Source: Butyrivibrio sp.
Lineage (GTDB): Bacteria; Bacillota_A; Clostridia; Lachnospirales; Lachnospiraceae
Direction: 5' to 3'
DNA length: 17,994 nucleotides
Assembly: GCA_024690635.1 (NCBI GenBank)
Contig: JAILOW010000072.1
Span: 1-17,994, forward strand
Both the position numbers and the translations under genes were made by a program. Below are positions 1 through 7,284 of the stretch, in pieces. The stretch's first letter is position 1, and each line of letters begins with the position of its first letter. Below the pieces are notes generated by a model, which did not search any database, was not told the DNA's origin, and was given only the letters and a program-made list of their open reading frames with translations.

Positions 1-258
1 AAGGACGGCAAGGAAAAGACTCTTTATATTTACAATGTTTGTGATCATCAGGAGGAATACAAGGAACATGGAAGCCAGGCAATCAGCTATACAACAGGTA
101 TTCCTGCCATGATCATAACAACACTCGTGCTTTCCGGACAGTGGAAAAAGCCCGGCGTATTTACTACAGATGAGTTCGATCCCGATCCTTACATGGAGAT
201 GCTTAATGAATTCGGACTTCCCTGGGTAGTAGATGAAAACCCTGTGCTTGTTCCCTGA
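1..258 (+). CDS. Carboxynorspermidine/carboxyspermidine dehydrogenase, C-terminal end (partial)
   Basis: The open frame enters from the left edge and ends at TGA 256-258, giving the last 85 residues. The visible C-terminus has EHGSQAISYTTGIPAM and GVFTTDEFDPDPYMEML followed by NEFGLPW, which matches the end of saccharopine-dehydrogenase-fold proteins that act as carboxynorspermidine synthase. In that family the enzyme reductively condenses putrescine (or diaminopropane) with aspartate beta-semialdehyde using NADPH. The next gene is the matching decarboxylase, 37 bases downstream, which strongly supports this role over lysine-pathway saccharopine dehydrogenase. The Rossmann domain is outside the window, so cofactor residues cannot be checked. 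With aguA and aguB downstream supplying putrescine, carboxyspermidine is the more likely product, but that is inference. Confidence 0.8.
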   Translation, partial: KDGKEKTLYIYNVCDHQEEYKEHGSQAISYTTGIPAMIITTLVLSGQWKKPGVFTTDEFDPDPYMEMLNEFGLPWVVDENPVLVP

Positions 259-295
259 TATCTGACTGATAATAGTTGAAAGAGACTGATGTGTG

Positions 296-1438
296 ATGAG
301 ATTTGAAGATATTAAGACTCCCGCATATGTCATAGATGAAAAGAAACTCAGAAGTAACCTGAAGATACTTGGTGACCTTCAGACAATATCCGGAGCTCGC
401 ATATTACTGGCTCAGAAGGCTTACTCTGTCTATCAGACCTATCCTCTTGTGGCTGAGTATCTAAGTGGTGCTACGGCTTCGGGACTTTTTGAGGCAAGAC
501 TTGCCCATGAAGAGCTTAAGGGCCTTGAAAACCACGTTTTTGAACCCGCCTACAGGGACGGGGAGATGGAAGAGCTTTGCCATATCTGTGACCATATGGT
601 GTTCAACTCTCTTTTGCAGCTTGAGCATCACAGACCTGTTTGGGAAAAACATGTTCATGAGGGTTCACTTTCTGTAGGACTTCGTATAAATCCGGAGTTC
701 AGTACCCAGGAGGGACATGAGATCTATGATCCCTGTGCCAGAGGATCAAGACTTGGTATAAGACTGGAAAACATGCCTGAAAAGCTTCCCTACGGAGTCG
801 AGGGACTTCATTTCCACACTTTGTGCGAACAGGGCTTTGAGCCTTTAAAGGATACCTTTAAGGTTGTTGAAGAAAAGTTTTCAAAGTATTTTTCGCAGAT
901 AAAATGGATAAACTTAGGCGGCGGACATCATATCACAAGAGATGATTATGATGTTGCAGGGCTTACAGAGCTTATTTTGTATATCAGAAATACTTACGGT
1001 CTTGAGGTATATCTTGAGCCCGGCGAAGCCATTGCTCTTGATGCCGGATATCTTGTTACAACCGTTATGGATATTGTTGACACTCAGGGACTGCCGGCTC
1101 TTATTCTTGATGCGTCCGCGGCCTGCCATATGCCGGATGTTCTTGAAATGCCCTACAGGCCGCCTCTTCGAGACGGAGAGGAGCCCGGTGAGCTGGAGCA
1201 TACCTACAGGCTTTCTTCCAGAACGTGCCTTGCAGGGGATATTATAGGCGACTACAGCTTTTCAGAAGAAAAGAAGATCGGTGACAGGCTGGTCTTTGAA
1301 GATATGGCAATCTACAGCATGGTTAAAAACAATACCTTTAACGGCATGCCTCTTCCTGATATCGATATTCTAAGGGAAAACGGTGAGGTTGAGGTTATAA
1401 AGAGCTTTGGCTATGATGATTTCAAAATGAGACTTTGA
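296..1438 (+). CDS. nspC: Carboxynorspermidine/carboxyspermidine decarboxylase
   Basis: This is a fold-III PLP decarboxylase of 380 residues, the usual length for NspC. The N-terminus TPAYVIDEKKLRSNL is typical of the family. The PLP lysine lies in LLAQKAYS (about residue 41). HFHTLCEQ and the glycine-rich WINLGGGHH (about 211) are seen further on, and near the C-terminus SRTCLAGDIIGDY carries the conserved Cys of the active site. It should remove CO2 from carboxyspermidine to give spermidine, in the cytoplasm. A GTG at 293 lies in frame just before ATG 296. I chose ATG because GAAAGAG at 278-284 is a modest ribosome site at a workable distance and homologues start at this point. It is the second gene of a four-gene polyamine operon, and its last codon begins a TTTGAT repeat tract. 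Confidence 0.92.
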   Translation: MRFEDIKTPAYVIDEKKLRSNLKILGDLQTISGARILLAQKAYSVYQTYPLVAEYLSGATASGLFEARLAHEELKGLENHVFEPAYRDGEMEELCHICDHMVFNSLLQLEHHRPVWEKHVHEGSLSVGLRINPEFSTQEGHEIYDPCARGSRLGIRLENMPEKLPYGVEGLHFHTLCEQGFEPLKDTFKVVEEKFSKYFSQIKWINLGGGHHITRDDYDVAGLTELILYIRNTYGLEVYLEPGEAIALDAGYLVTTVMDIVDTQGLPALILDASAACHMPDVLEMPYRPPLRDGEEPGELEHTYRLSSRTCLAGDIIGDYSFSEEKKIGDRLVFEDMAIYSMVKNNTFNGMPLPDIDILRENGEVEVIKSFGYDDFKMRL

Positions 1439-1470
1439 TTTTGATGATTTTGATATTTTGATATTTTGAT
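1434..1470 (+). repeat. TTTGAT / ATTTTGAT short tandem repeat between nspC and aguA
   Basis: Five TTTGAT units are present at 1434, 1440, 1449, 1457 and 1465. The last three sit in perfect 8-bp repeats ATTTTGAT (1447-1470). The array starts inside the final codons of nspC, includes its TGA stop, and ends one base before the AAAGAAAGGA ribosome site of aguA. It almost fills the 47-base gap between the two genes. Seen directly; any effect on expression is inference. Confidence 0.8.
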
Positions 1471-1485
1471 AAAGAAAGGATCTCT

Positions 1486-2652
1486 ATGAAGGTTTTGCAC
1501 GATTTCTTTCCTGCGGAAGACGGCTTTTACATGCCTGCAGAATATGAAAAGCATCTTGGAACACTTATGATCTATCCCACCAGATCAGGTAGCTGGGGAC
1601 TTGACAGAAAGGGTGCTCTTTACAGCTTTGGACGCGTTTTTTTGGAGATCTTAAAAAGAGAGGAACTGTTCCTTATAGCAGGTGCAAAACACTATAATGA
1701 GGCGGCGGTTTTTATGGATAAGCTTATCCATGATAACTGTTCTGATCCGAAGCTTGCAGATCTTTTGTCTGACAGGTGCCATATAATAAACTGTGAGAGT
1801 GATGATTCCTGGGCAAGAGATGTTGGTCCTACATTCCTTCGTGATGATAAACGAAACGTAAGAGGAGTTGACTGGGCTTTCAATGCCTGGGGAGGTGAAG
1901 TGGACGGGCTTTATGCTTCCTGGGATAAGGATGATAAGCTTGCAGGATTTTTCTGCGACTATCTGGATGTAGACTCTTATGATGCACATCCCTTTGTTCT
2001 GGAAGGCGGCTCCATTCACAGCGACGGCGAAGGAACAGTCATGGTCACCAAGAGCTGCTTATTAAGTAAAGGCAGAAATCCTGCGCTTTCACAGGATGAG
2101 ATTGAAAATCTTCTGAAAAAGTACCTTGGAGCAAAGAAAGTTCTGTGGCTTCCAAGGGGTATATATAACGATGAGACCAACGAGCATGTTGATAATGTAT
2201 GTGCATTTATCCGTCCCGGTGAAGTGATCCTTGCAACCTGCGATGACAAGGATGATCCCCAATATGAGCTATCCGGAGAGACTCGTGAATATCTAGAAAG
2301 TGTAACCGATGCGCAGGGCAGAAAGCTCAAGATCCATGAGCTTCCGATTCCCGATCATCCGGTTTTTGTTTCGGAAAAAGACCTTCTAAACTATGAGTTT
2401 GAAGAAGGCGAAGATATGAGAGAAGCCGGAGAGAGGCTTGCAGCCAGCTATGTGAACTTCTACTTTGTAAACGGGGCTGTTTTGGTTCCTCAGTTTGGCG
2501 GAGAAAATGATGGGAGCGATAAACGTGCTCTTTCCATAATGGAAAAGATCTGTACAGACAGGGAAGTAATAGGAATTCCGGCAAGGGACATACTGCTTGG
2601 GGGAGGAAATATCCATTGCATTACCCAGCAGATCCCTATGGGTAGTAAATGA
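1486..2652 (+). CDS. aguA: Agmatine deiminase
   Basis: This 388-residue protein belongs to the peptidyl-arginine deiminase-like (guanidino-modifying) family. It hydrolyses agmatine to N-carbamoylputrescine and ammonia. Motifs seen in order: WARDVGPT (109-116), LEGGSIHSDGEG (172-183), NEHVDN (232-237, with the catalytic-type His234), the SYVNFYFVNG strand (321-330), and the C-terminal GGGNIHC with nucleophile Cys378. All hallmark residues of an active enzyme are present and the length is normal for AguA. ATG 1486 is preceded by AAAGGA at 1475-1480. The upstream gap is mostly repeat DNA and aguB follows 30 bases downstream, so it is co-transcribed. Arginine decarboxylase, which makes agmatine, is not in the window and may lie further upstream. 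Confidence 0.95.
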   Translation: MKVLHDFFPAEDGFYMPAEYEKHLGTLMIYPTRSGSWGLDRKGALYSFGRVFLEILKREELFLIAGAKHYNEAAVFMDKLIHDNCSDPKLADLLSDRCHIINCESDDSWARDVGPTFLRDDKRNVRGVDWAFNAWGGEVDGLYASWDKDDKLAGFFCDYLDVDSYDAHPFVLEGGSIHSDGEGTVMVTKSCLLSKGRNPALSQDEIENLLKKYLGAKKVLWLPRGIYNDETNEHVDNVCAFIRPGEVILATCDDKDDPQYELSGETREYLESVTDAQGRKLKIHELPIPDHPVFVSEKDLLNYEFEEGEDMREAGERLAASYVNFYFVNGAVLVPQFGGENDGSDKRALSIMEKICTDREVIGIPARDILLGGGNIHCITQQIPMGSK

Positions 2653-2682
2653 TCAAGAGCGTATGAAGAAAGGTGCTTTAAT

Positions 2683-3585
2683 ATGGGAGAAAAAATAAAG
2701 GCGGCATGTATCCAGTTTGCCTGTGGCAAGGATGCATGGATGGGCGATAAAGAGCTTGTTAAAAGAAATGTTGAAAAAGCCGGTGAGATGGTAAGAGAGG
2801 CTGCAGCAAATGGTGCAAGGCTTATCCTTTTATCCGAATTATTTGAAAGACAGTATTTTTGCCAGGAGCGCAGATACGATTATTACAGCTACGCCAGCAG
2901 CACCCCCTTTGATCCCGGTGTTGCGTACTTCAGAACCCTCTGCAAGGAGCTTTCAATTGTAATGCCCATAAGCTTTTACGAAAAAGACGGAAACGTGATG
3001 TACAACACCGTTGCCATGATAGATGCTGATGGCGAGATACTTGGACTTTACAGAAAGACCCATATTCCCGATGATCATTTCTATCAGGAAAAGTTTTACT
3101 TCACTCCCGGCGATACAGGCTTTAAGGTTTTTGAAACCGCTGTTGGAAATGTGGGAGTAGGAATCTGTTGGGATCAGTGGTTCCCCGAGACTGCAAGGAT
3201 ACTTGCTCTTATGGGAGCTGATATTATCATGTATCCTACAGCCATTGGATCTGAGCCTATTTTGGATGTGGACAGCTCAGGACACTGGATGCGCACCATG
3301 CAGGGGCATTCCGCTGCAAATATCATTCCTGTTATGGCGGCTAACCGCATAGGCAAAGAGAATGTCAATCCCTGCGATGAAAACGGCGGTCAGTGTTCAT
3401 CGCTTATATTTTACGGAAACAGTTTTATGACTGATGAAACCGGAGATATCATAGCAAGAGCCGGCAGAGATACGGAAGAGATCATATACGGCGAATATGA
3501 TTTTGAAGAGATCAAAAAAAACAGGCTCTCCTGGGGTCTTTTCAGAGACAGGAGGCCTGAGTGCTATAGTGCTATTACGGAGTGA
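2683..3585 (+). CDS. aguB: N-carbamoylputrescine amidase
   Basis: This 300-residue nitrilase-superfamily enzyme hydrolyses N-carbamoylputrescine to putrescine, CO2 and ammonia, the step after aguA. The nitrilase catalytic triad is visible: Glu52 (LLSELFERQYFC), Lys125 (YRKTHIPDD) and Cys162 (GICWDQWFPE). AguB-specific context residues such as QYFCQ and DQWFPE and normal length support the name over generic amidases. ATG 2683 has AAAGG at 2669-2673, a good spacing. It is the last gene of the polyamine operon. Its TGA (3583-3585) lies inside the left arm of the terminator hairpin, so ribosomes reaching the stop codon occupy the hairpin. Confidence 0.95.
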   Translation: MGEKIKAACIQFACGKDAWMGDKELVKRNVEKAGEMVREAAANGARLILLSELFERQYFCQERRYDYYSYASSTPFDPGVAYFRTLCKELSIVMPISFYEKDGNVMYNTVAMIDADGEILGLYRKTHIPDDHFYQEKFYFTPGDTGFKVFETAVGNVGVGICWDQWFPETARILALMGADIIMYPTAIGSEPILDVDSSGHWMRTMQGHSAANIIPVMAANRIGKENVNPCDENGGQCSSLIFYGNSFMTDETGDIIARAGRDTEEIIYGEYDFEEIKKNRLSWGLFRDRRPECYSAITE

Positions 3586-3606
3586 TCGAAAGATCACTCC
3601 TTTTTA
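3579..3606 (+). terminator. Terminator of the polyamine operon with embedded stop codons
   Basis: The arms GGAGTGATC (3579-3587) and GATCACTCC (3592-3600) form a perfect 9-bp stem closed by a GAAA loop, followed by TTTTTA. This is a classic intrinsic terminator for the + strand. The aguB TGA is in the left arm, and the hslO TGA, read on the - strand at 3596-3594, is in the right arm. For the - strand there is no U-tract beyond the hairpin, so it is at best a weak terminator for hslO. Confidence 0.88.
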
Positions 3607-4505
3607 TTTGACTCTTTTATAACTGCACGTTCCTTAATTTCTTTTAATTCTTCTATTGAAAAAGTGTAGGCTTTGTTACAGAACTGGCATTTTAGTTCAA
3701 TCTCTTTTCCATCATCTATCATGTCCTGAAGCTCTTTTTCACCGATGAGCATCAGCGCGTTTTCAACTCTTTGCTTGTCACAGTTGCAGTAAAAATCAAG
3801 ATCCACCTTGTCGGTAAATTCAATATCAAATCCCTCAAGAAGGATTTCCAAAAGCTCCTCCGGTGTTTTACCGGCCTTTAAGATATCTGTAACGGAAGAA
3901 AACTTTGTAAGATTATCTTCAAGATGGGAGATGACTTCTTCGCTTGCAAAAGGAAGAAGCTGGATGATAAAGCCGCCTGCAGCTATGACGCTTAAGTTTT
4001 CTCTTTCTACCAGAACTCCAAGTCCAACGGAAGAAGGTGTCTGCTCGGATTTGGTAAAGTAGTAGGTAAGGTCTTCCGCAACTTCTCCTGAGTAAAGAGG
4101 AATCTGGCCTACATAGGGCTCTTTTAATCCCATATCCCTGATAACTGTAAGAGTGCCTTCGCCGATGCCGCCGCCTACATTAAGGTGTCCCGATGCATTG
4201 GGCTCCATAACAACAGAAGGATTGCCGACATAGCCCTTTACATGTCCTTCGTGGTCTGCGGTTGCAAGGACTGTCTTTAAAGGGCCGTCGCCATCCATTT
4301 TAACTGTGATGAGATCGCTGTCATTATCCATCATTGTTCCCATCATAACAGCGCCTGTCATGAGTCTACCAAGTGCTGCTGCGGCAATGGGGGATAAATT
4401 GTGTGCGCTACGGGCATATTCTGCGAGATCTTTTGTTGTTGCAGCAAATGCTCTGATGCTGGCATTTCCTGCAGTGGCTCTTACCATGTAATCTTTATAT
4501 GACAT
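3594..4505 (-). CDS. hslO: Hsp33 redox-regulated holdase chaperone
   Basis: This 303-residue cytoplasmic chaperone is switched on by oxidation and protects unfolded proteins under oxidative and heat stress. The C-terminal zinc switch is complete: Cys240-x-Cys242 (FYCNCDK) and Cys273-x-x-Cys276 (KCQFCNKAY). The N-terminal core shows typical family blocks such as ALGRLMTGAVMMG (45-57), KMDGDGPLKT (69-78), GYVGNPSV and GQIPLYSGEVAEDLTYYFTKSEQ-like sequence (about 133-155). The start ATG (4505-4503) has AGAGG on the - strand eight bases upstream. It is monocistronic, convergent with aguB and divergent from the chemotaxis gene. A TTTACA-N17-TATAGT promoter lies just upstream. Length is normal and nothing is missing. 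Confidence 0.96.
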   Translation of the reverse strand: MSYKDYMVRATAGNASIRAFAATTKDLAEYARSAHNLSPIAAAALGRLMTGAVMMGTMMDNDSDLITVKMDGDGPLKTVLATADHEGHVKGYVGNPSVVMEPNASGHLNVGGGIGEGTLTVIRDMGLKEPYVGQIPLYSGEVAEDLTYYFTKSEQTPSSVGLGVLVERENLSVIAAGGFIIQLLPFASEEVISHLEDNLTKFSSVTDILKAGKTPEELLEILLEGFDIEFTDKVDLDFYCNCDKQRVENALMLIGEKELQDMIDDGKEIELKCQFCNKAYTFSIEELKEIKERAVIKESNKKE

Positions 4506-4543
4506 ATTTTTACCTCTGAAATTATCTTATTTATGACTAAATT

Positions 4544-4572
4544 ACTATATATGAAAAGCCTGCATATGTAAA
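4544..4572 (-). promoter_or_regulatory. Sigma-A type promoter for hslO
   Basis: On the - strand the sequence reads TTTACA (4572-4567), a 17-base spacer, then TATAGT (4549-4544). That is five of six matches to each consensus hexamer with ideal spacing. It lies about 40 bases upstream of the hslO start codon, leaving a short leader with the AGAGG ribosome site. Confidence 0.7.
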
Positions 4573-4652
4573 TGACCGGAACATTTGTAATGAATTGACT
4601 TTAATTGTAATAAATTCATCGTTTTTTAATAAAAATACTATGTTATTATCAG

Positions 4653-4680
4653 AAAATTATCGATAATTTTGCCGTATAAT
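4653..4680 (+). promoter_or_regulatory. 18-bp palindrome next to a -10 element upstream of the chemotaxis gene
   Basis: AAAATTATCGATAATTTT (4653-4670) is a perfect 18-bp palindrome. GCCG (4671-4674) and a consensus TATAAT (4675-4680) follow directly, about 55 bases before the ATG at 4736. No TTGACA-like hexamer exists at 16 to 18 bases upstream; the palindrome occupies that space. The block GAAAATTA-N11-GCCGTATA loosely resembles a motility sigma factor (sigma-28) promoter but matches only about five of eight bases in each half. The palindrome is a plausible operator. Confidence 0.55.
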
Positions 4681-4735
4681 ATAAAAGAGTAATGAATTTG
4701 ATTACGAACATAATTTACCGTCAAGGAGGATGACT

Positions 4736-6457
4736 ATGGAACCCAGAGTAAGAAATGGAAAGTTGGTACAAAAGCTTATCATAGCAGCAGTTGCAGCTAT
4801 TGTAGGTATTGCGACTGCTCTTACCATCATAAGCTCTGTAGAACTTACGAAGACCTACAATAACATGGTGACAGAGGAACTAAAGGTAGGCGTTGAACAG
4901 CTAAGCAGTGAAGCTTCAACAATGTGGGACGGACCCTGGGAGTACACAGATGGTGTCCTTTATAAGGGCGGCGAGAACGTAATGGCAGAATACGAGGAAT
5001 TCATGGACGAGCTCAAGGCAAAGACCGGGATCGAGTATTCTCTTTTCTTTGGAAAAACAAGAGTCATTACTACTTTAAAAGATAAAAACGGAAATAAAGC
5101 CGTAGGCTATGATATTTCCGATAAAGTGTACGATACGGTTATGAAGAACAAGCAGCACTTTACCGCAAAGACAACTCCCGCAGGTGCGGCTCAGGAATAT
5201 TACTGCTACTATATTCCTCTTTACAATGATGACGGCTCTGTTGTCGGTATGGCTTTTACAGGTAGAGAGGCTGTGACTGTAGCTGCTGCCATCAGAAAGA
5301 TCGTTACCTCAATGATCCTTATATCCGTTGTGCTGACGATAGCTCTTTCAACAGTCGGCATTGTCATCACCAACAGAACTTCAATAAAGATGAAGGCTAT
5401 CGCTGATGAACTTGGACAGCTGTCAAAGGGTGAGCTAAAGCTAAATATTGATGATAAATCCATTGAAAGAAACGATGAGATCGGACTTCTTGCGGATGGT
5501 GCAAAGTCTCTGAGTGAAAAGCTCGGTGAAGTAATAAGAGCTACTATGGAGATGTCCAATGAGCTAAAAAGATCCGGCGGAGAGCTTTCCAATTCTGCAA
5601 ATCAGGCATCCCAGGCTTCCGGTCAGGTGAGCCAGGCTGTGGATGATATTTCCAAGGGCGCTGTTACACAGGCTGAAAGCGTTGAAAACGCTGCAGGAAA
5701 CACTCAGGCCATCGGAAATGACATCGATGAAGTATCTGAAAACGTAGAAGAGCTTAACGCTTATGCCAATGAGATGAGGCATTCCTGCGAGGCTGCCATG
5801 GAAGCCCTTAACAAGCTCATCACACAGAGTGAAGAGGTACAGGCTTCTGTTCGTGATATTGGAGAGACCATTAACTCCACCAATGTGTCGGCAAAAGAGA
5901 TCACCAATTTCTCTCAGGCTATTACAGAGATCGCATCGCAGACCAACCTTCTTTCTCTTAACGCAAGCATTGAGGCGGCAAGAGCAGGTGAAGCAGGCAA
6001 GGGCTTTGCTGTAGTTGCTACAGAGATCGGACAGCTTGCTGTTCAGAGTAGTAACAGCGCAGAGGAGATCAAGAAGATCGTTGAAAGACTTGTTGCTGAT
6101 TCCGAGGCATCCGTAGAAGTAATGCAAAGGCTCAATGCAAACTTTGAGCAGCAGACCGAGCAGCTTGGAAATACAAAAGAAAACATGCAGAACATGGCTG
6201 ATACTGTTGAAAATGTTACCACAAGTACCGACAGTATCGCTGATCATATCGGAAAGCTTAATATTGCCAAGGATAAGCTTGTTGAAATCATTGCTGATCT
6301 GTCAGCAATATCCGAAGAAAATGCTGCATCAACTGAACAGACCAATGCATCCATGCAGGAGCTTAATGCAACCTTTGCCATTATTACAGAGTCTGCGGAT
6401 AAGCTTCAGGAGCTTGCAGGGAATATGACTGAAACCATCAGTTATTTCAAACCTTAA
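4736..6457 (+). CDS. Methyl-accepting chemotaxis protein with a Cache-like sensor domain
   Basis: This is a transmembrane chemoreceptor of 573 residues. An N-terminal membrane helix (about 13-34) is followed by an extracellular domain of about 150 residues containing [12 protein letters not shown] and [13 protein letters not shown], then [20 protein letters not shown]. That fits a single Cache-type ligand domain. A second membrane helix (about 189-212) leads to a HAMP linker (PIs not seen, but [18 protein letters not shown]) and a long coiled coil whose signalling tip is [20 protein letters not shown], then [20 protein letters not shown]. It should relay ligand binding to CheA/CheW. There is no C-terminal CheR-docking pentapeptide. 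ATG 4736 is chosen because AAGGAGG (4723-4729) sits six bases before it; the ATG at 4730 touches the ribosome site. The ligand is unknown. It stands alone, away from other chemotaxis genes. Confidence 0.93.
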   Translation: MEPRVRNGKLVQKLIIAAVAAIVGIATALTIISSVELTKTYNNMVTEELKVGVEQLSSEASTMWDGPWEYTDGVLYKGGENVMAEYEEFMDELKAKTGIEYSLFFGKTRVITTLKDKNGNKAVGYDISDKVYDTVMKNKQHFTAKTTPAGAAQEYYCYYIPLYNDDGSVVGMAFTGREAVTVAAAIRKIVTSMILISVVLTIALSTVGIVITNRTSIKMKAIADELGQLSKGELKLNIDDKSIERNDEIGLLADGAKSLSEKLGEVIRATMEMSNELKRSGGELSNSANQASQASGQVSQAVDDISKGAVTQAESVENAAGNTQAIGNDIDEVSENVEELNAYANEMRHSCEAAMEALNKLITQSEEVQASVRDIGETINSTNVSAKEITNFSQAITEIASQTNLLSLNASIEAARAGEAGKGFAVVATEIGQLAVQSSNSAEEIKKIVERLVADSEASVEVMQRLNANFEQQTEQLGNTKENMQNMADTVENVTTSTDSIADHIGKLNIAKDKLVEIIADLSAISEENAASTEQTNASMQELNATFAIITESADKLQELAGNMTETISYFKP

Positions 6458-6475
6458 CAGGCTTAAAACAGCATG

Positions 6476-6514
6476 ATCCCCCAACCTTAAAATGGCTTGG
6501 TTGGGGGATTTTTT
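6476..6514 (+). terminator. Terminator after the chemotaxis gene
   Basis: ATCCCCCAACC (6476-6486) pairs perfectly with GGTTGGGGGAT (6499-6509), an 11-bp stem with a 12-base loop, followed by six T. It separates the chemotaxis gene from rex. Confidence 0.9.
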
Positions 6515-6530
6515 GAGTGTTTTGTGTTGA

Positions 6531-6559
6531 TTGACATATATTTAACGCACAGTTATAAT
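6531..6559 (+). promoter_or_regulatory. rex: Consensus sigma-A promoter for rex
   Basis: TTGACA (6531-6536), a 17-base spacer and TATAAT (6554-6559) match the consensus at all twelve positions. Transcription should start near 6566, giving a leader of about 40 bases. An 8-bp palindrome TCACGTGA lies in this leader at 6586-6593. I see no clear Rex operator (TTGTTAA-N4-TTAACAA type), so autoregulation is not supported by sequence here. Confidence 0.88.
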
Positions 6560-6605
6560 TATTTTTAGTTTACATTTTCAATAATTCACGTGATTGGAGC
6601 GTTTT

Positions 6606-7256
6606 ATGTCAGATAAGGAGATTTCTCAGGCGGTTATAAGCAGGCTTCCCAGATATTTCAGATATCTTGGTGAGCTCAAGGAAAAGGGTGTTGAGAGGGT
6701 TTCATCACAGGAGCTTTCCGACATTATGAAGGTAACTGCGTCCCAGATCAGGCAGGACTTTAACAACTTTGGTGGTTTTGGCCAGCAGGGATACGGATAC
6801 AACGTTACATATCTTTACGATGAGATCAGTAAGATCCTTGGTATCGACAGGCAGCATTCCCTTGTTATCATAGGTGCCGGTCACCTTGGCAAGGCTCTTG
6901 CAGGATATACCAATTTCACCAGAAGAGGCTTCGTGTTCAAGGGAGCCTTTGACTGCAATCCCGAGCTTTACGGAACCAAGATCAGAGACGTGGAAGTAAG
7001 ACCCGTTGATGAGCTTGAGGATTTTGTCAGAAATAACAAGATCGAGATCGCTGTTCTTACAATTCCCAAAGAGCAGGCAGTAGGTATTGCCCACAAGCTT
7101 GCAGAGTGCGGCATCAAGGCTATTTGGAATTTTGCCCATGTTGATCTTGATGTCCCTAACAATATTCAGGTAGAAAATGTACATTTATCTGACAGTTTAA
7201 TGAAACTGTCGTATAATATAGACAGGTACGAAAAAACAGGCGGCTCCCTTTCATAA
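6606..7256 (+). CDS. rex: Redox-sensing transcriptional repressor Rex
   Basis: This 216-residue protein is the usual length for Rex. The N-terminal winged helix (about 8-62) contains ISRLPRYFRYLGEL, VSSQELSDIMKVTASQIRQD and FNNFGGFGQQGYGY. The Rossmann domain begins at VIIGAGHLGKAL (88-99, GxGxxG) and includes LTIPKEQAV (151-158) and IWNFAHVDLDVP. The C-terminal helix SLMKLSYNIDRYEK is the domain-swapped helix of the dimer. Rex represses fermentation and NADH-reoxidation genes and releases DNA when NADH is high. ATG 6606 has GGAG six bases upstream (6596-6599); a TTG in frame at 6594 overlaps that site and is rejected. A consensus promoter precedes it. The downstream gene follows after 28 bases. 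Confidence 0.96.
   Translation: MSDKEISQAVISRLPRYFRYLGELKEKGVERVSSQELSDIMKVTASQIRQDFNNFGGFGQQGYGYNVTYLYDEISKILGIDRQHSLVIIGAGHLGKALAGYTNFTRRGFVFKGAFDCNPELYGTKIRDVEVRPVDELEDFVRNNKIEIAVLTIPKEQAVGIAHKLAECGIKAIWNFAHVDLDVPNNIQVENVHLSDSLMKLSYNIDRYEKTGGSLS
7189..7217 (+). promoter_or_regulatory. Candidate internal promoter with inverted repeat in the 3' end of rex
   Basis: CTGACA (7189-7194), exactly 17 bases, then TATAAT (7212-7217) match the sigma-A consensus at eleven of twelve positions. A perfect inverted repeat GACAGTTT-AATG-AAACTGTC (7191-7210) overlaps the -35 element and fills most of the spacer. Transcription would start near 7224, still in rex, and read the next genes. The bases also encode the C-terminal Rex helix, so chance is possible. 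Confidence 0.5.
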
Positions 7257-7284
7257 AGGAATGGAGCATTGAAGCGGTGAGATA

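Noticed and set aside
4595..4623. TTGACT as a -35 for the chemotaxis gene
   Set aside because: At 17 bases downstream there is only ATCGTT, not a -10 element, so TATAAT at 4675 is the better anchor.
4730..4735. Upstream ATG as the start of the chemotaxis gene
   Set aside because: It abuts the AAGGAGG ribosome site with no spacing; ATG 4736 has the expected six-base gap.
5564..6247. A 227-codon open frame on the - strand opposite the chemotaxis gene
   Set aside because: It is antisense to the conserved signalling domain, its product is Cys/Leu/Ser-rich without a domain, and it has no promoter or ribosome site I can defend. Repetitive coiled-coil codons explain the open frame.
6515..6605. Rex operator for autoregulation
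   Set aside because: TTGTGTTGA and TTTAACGC are present near the promoter but not with the spacing or symmetry of a TTGTTAA-N4-TTAACAA site.
6705..7184. A 159-codon open frame on the - strand within rex
   Set aside because: It lies wholly opposite the conserved Rex coding sequence and shows no recognisable motif; a codon-bias shadow.
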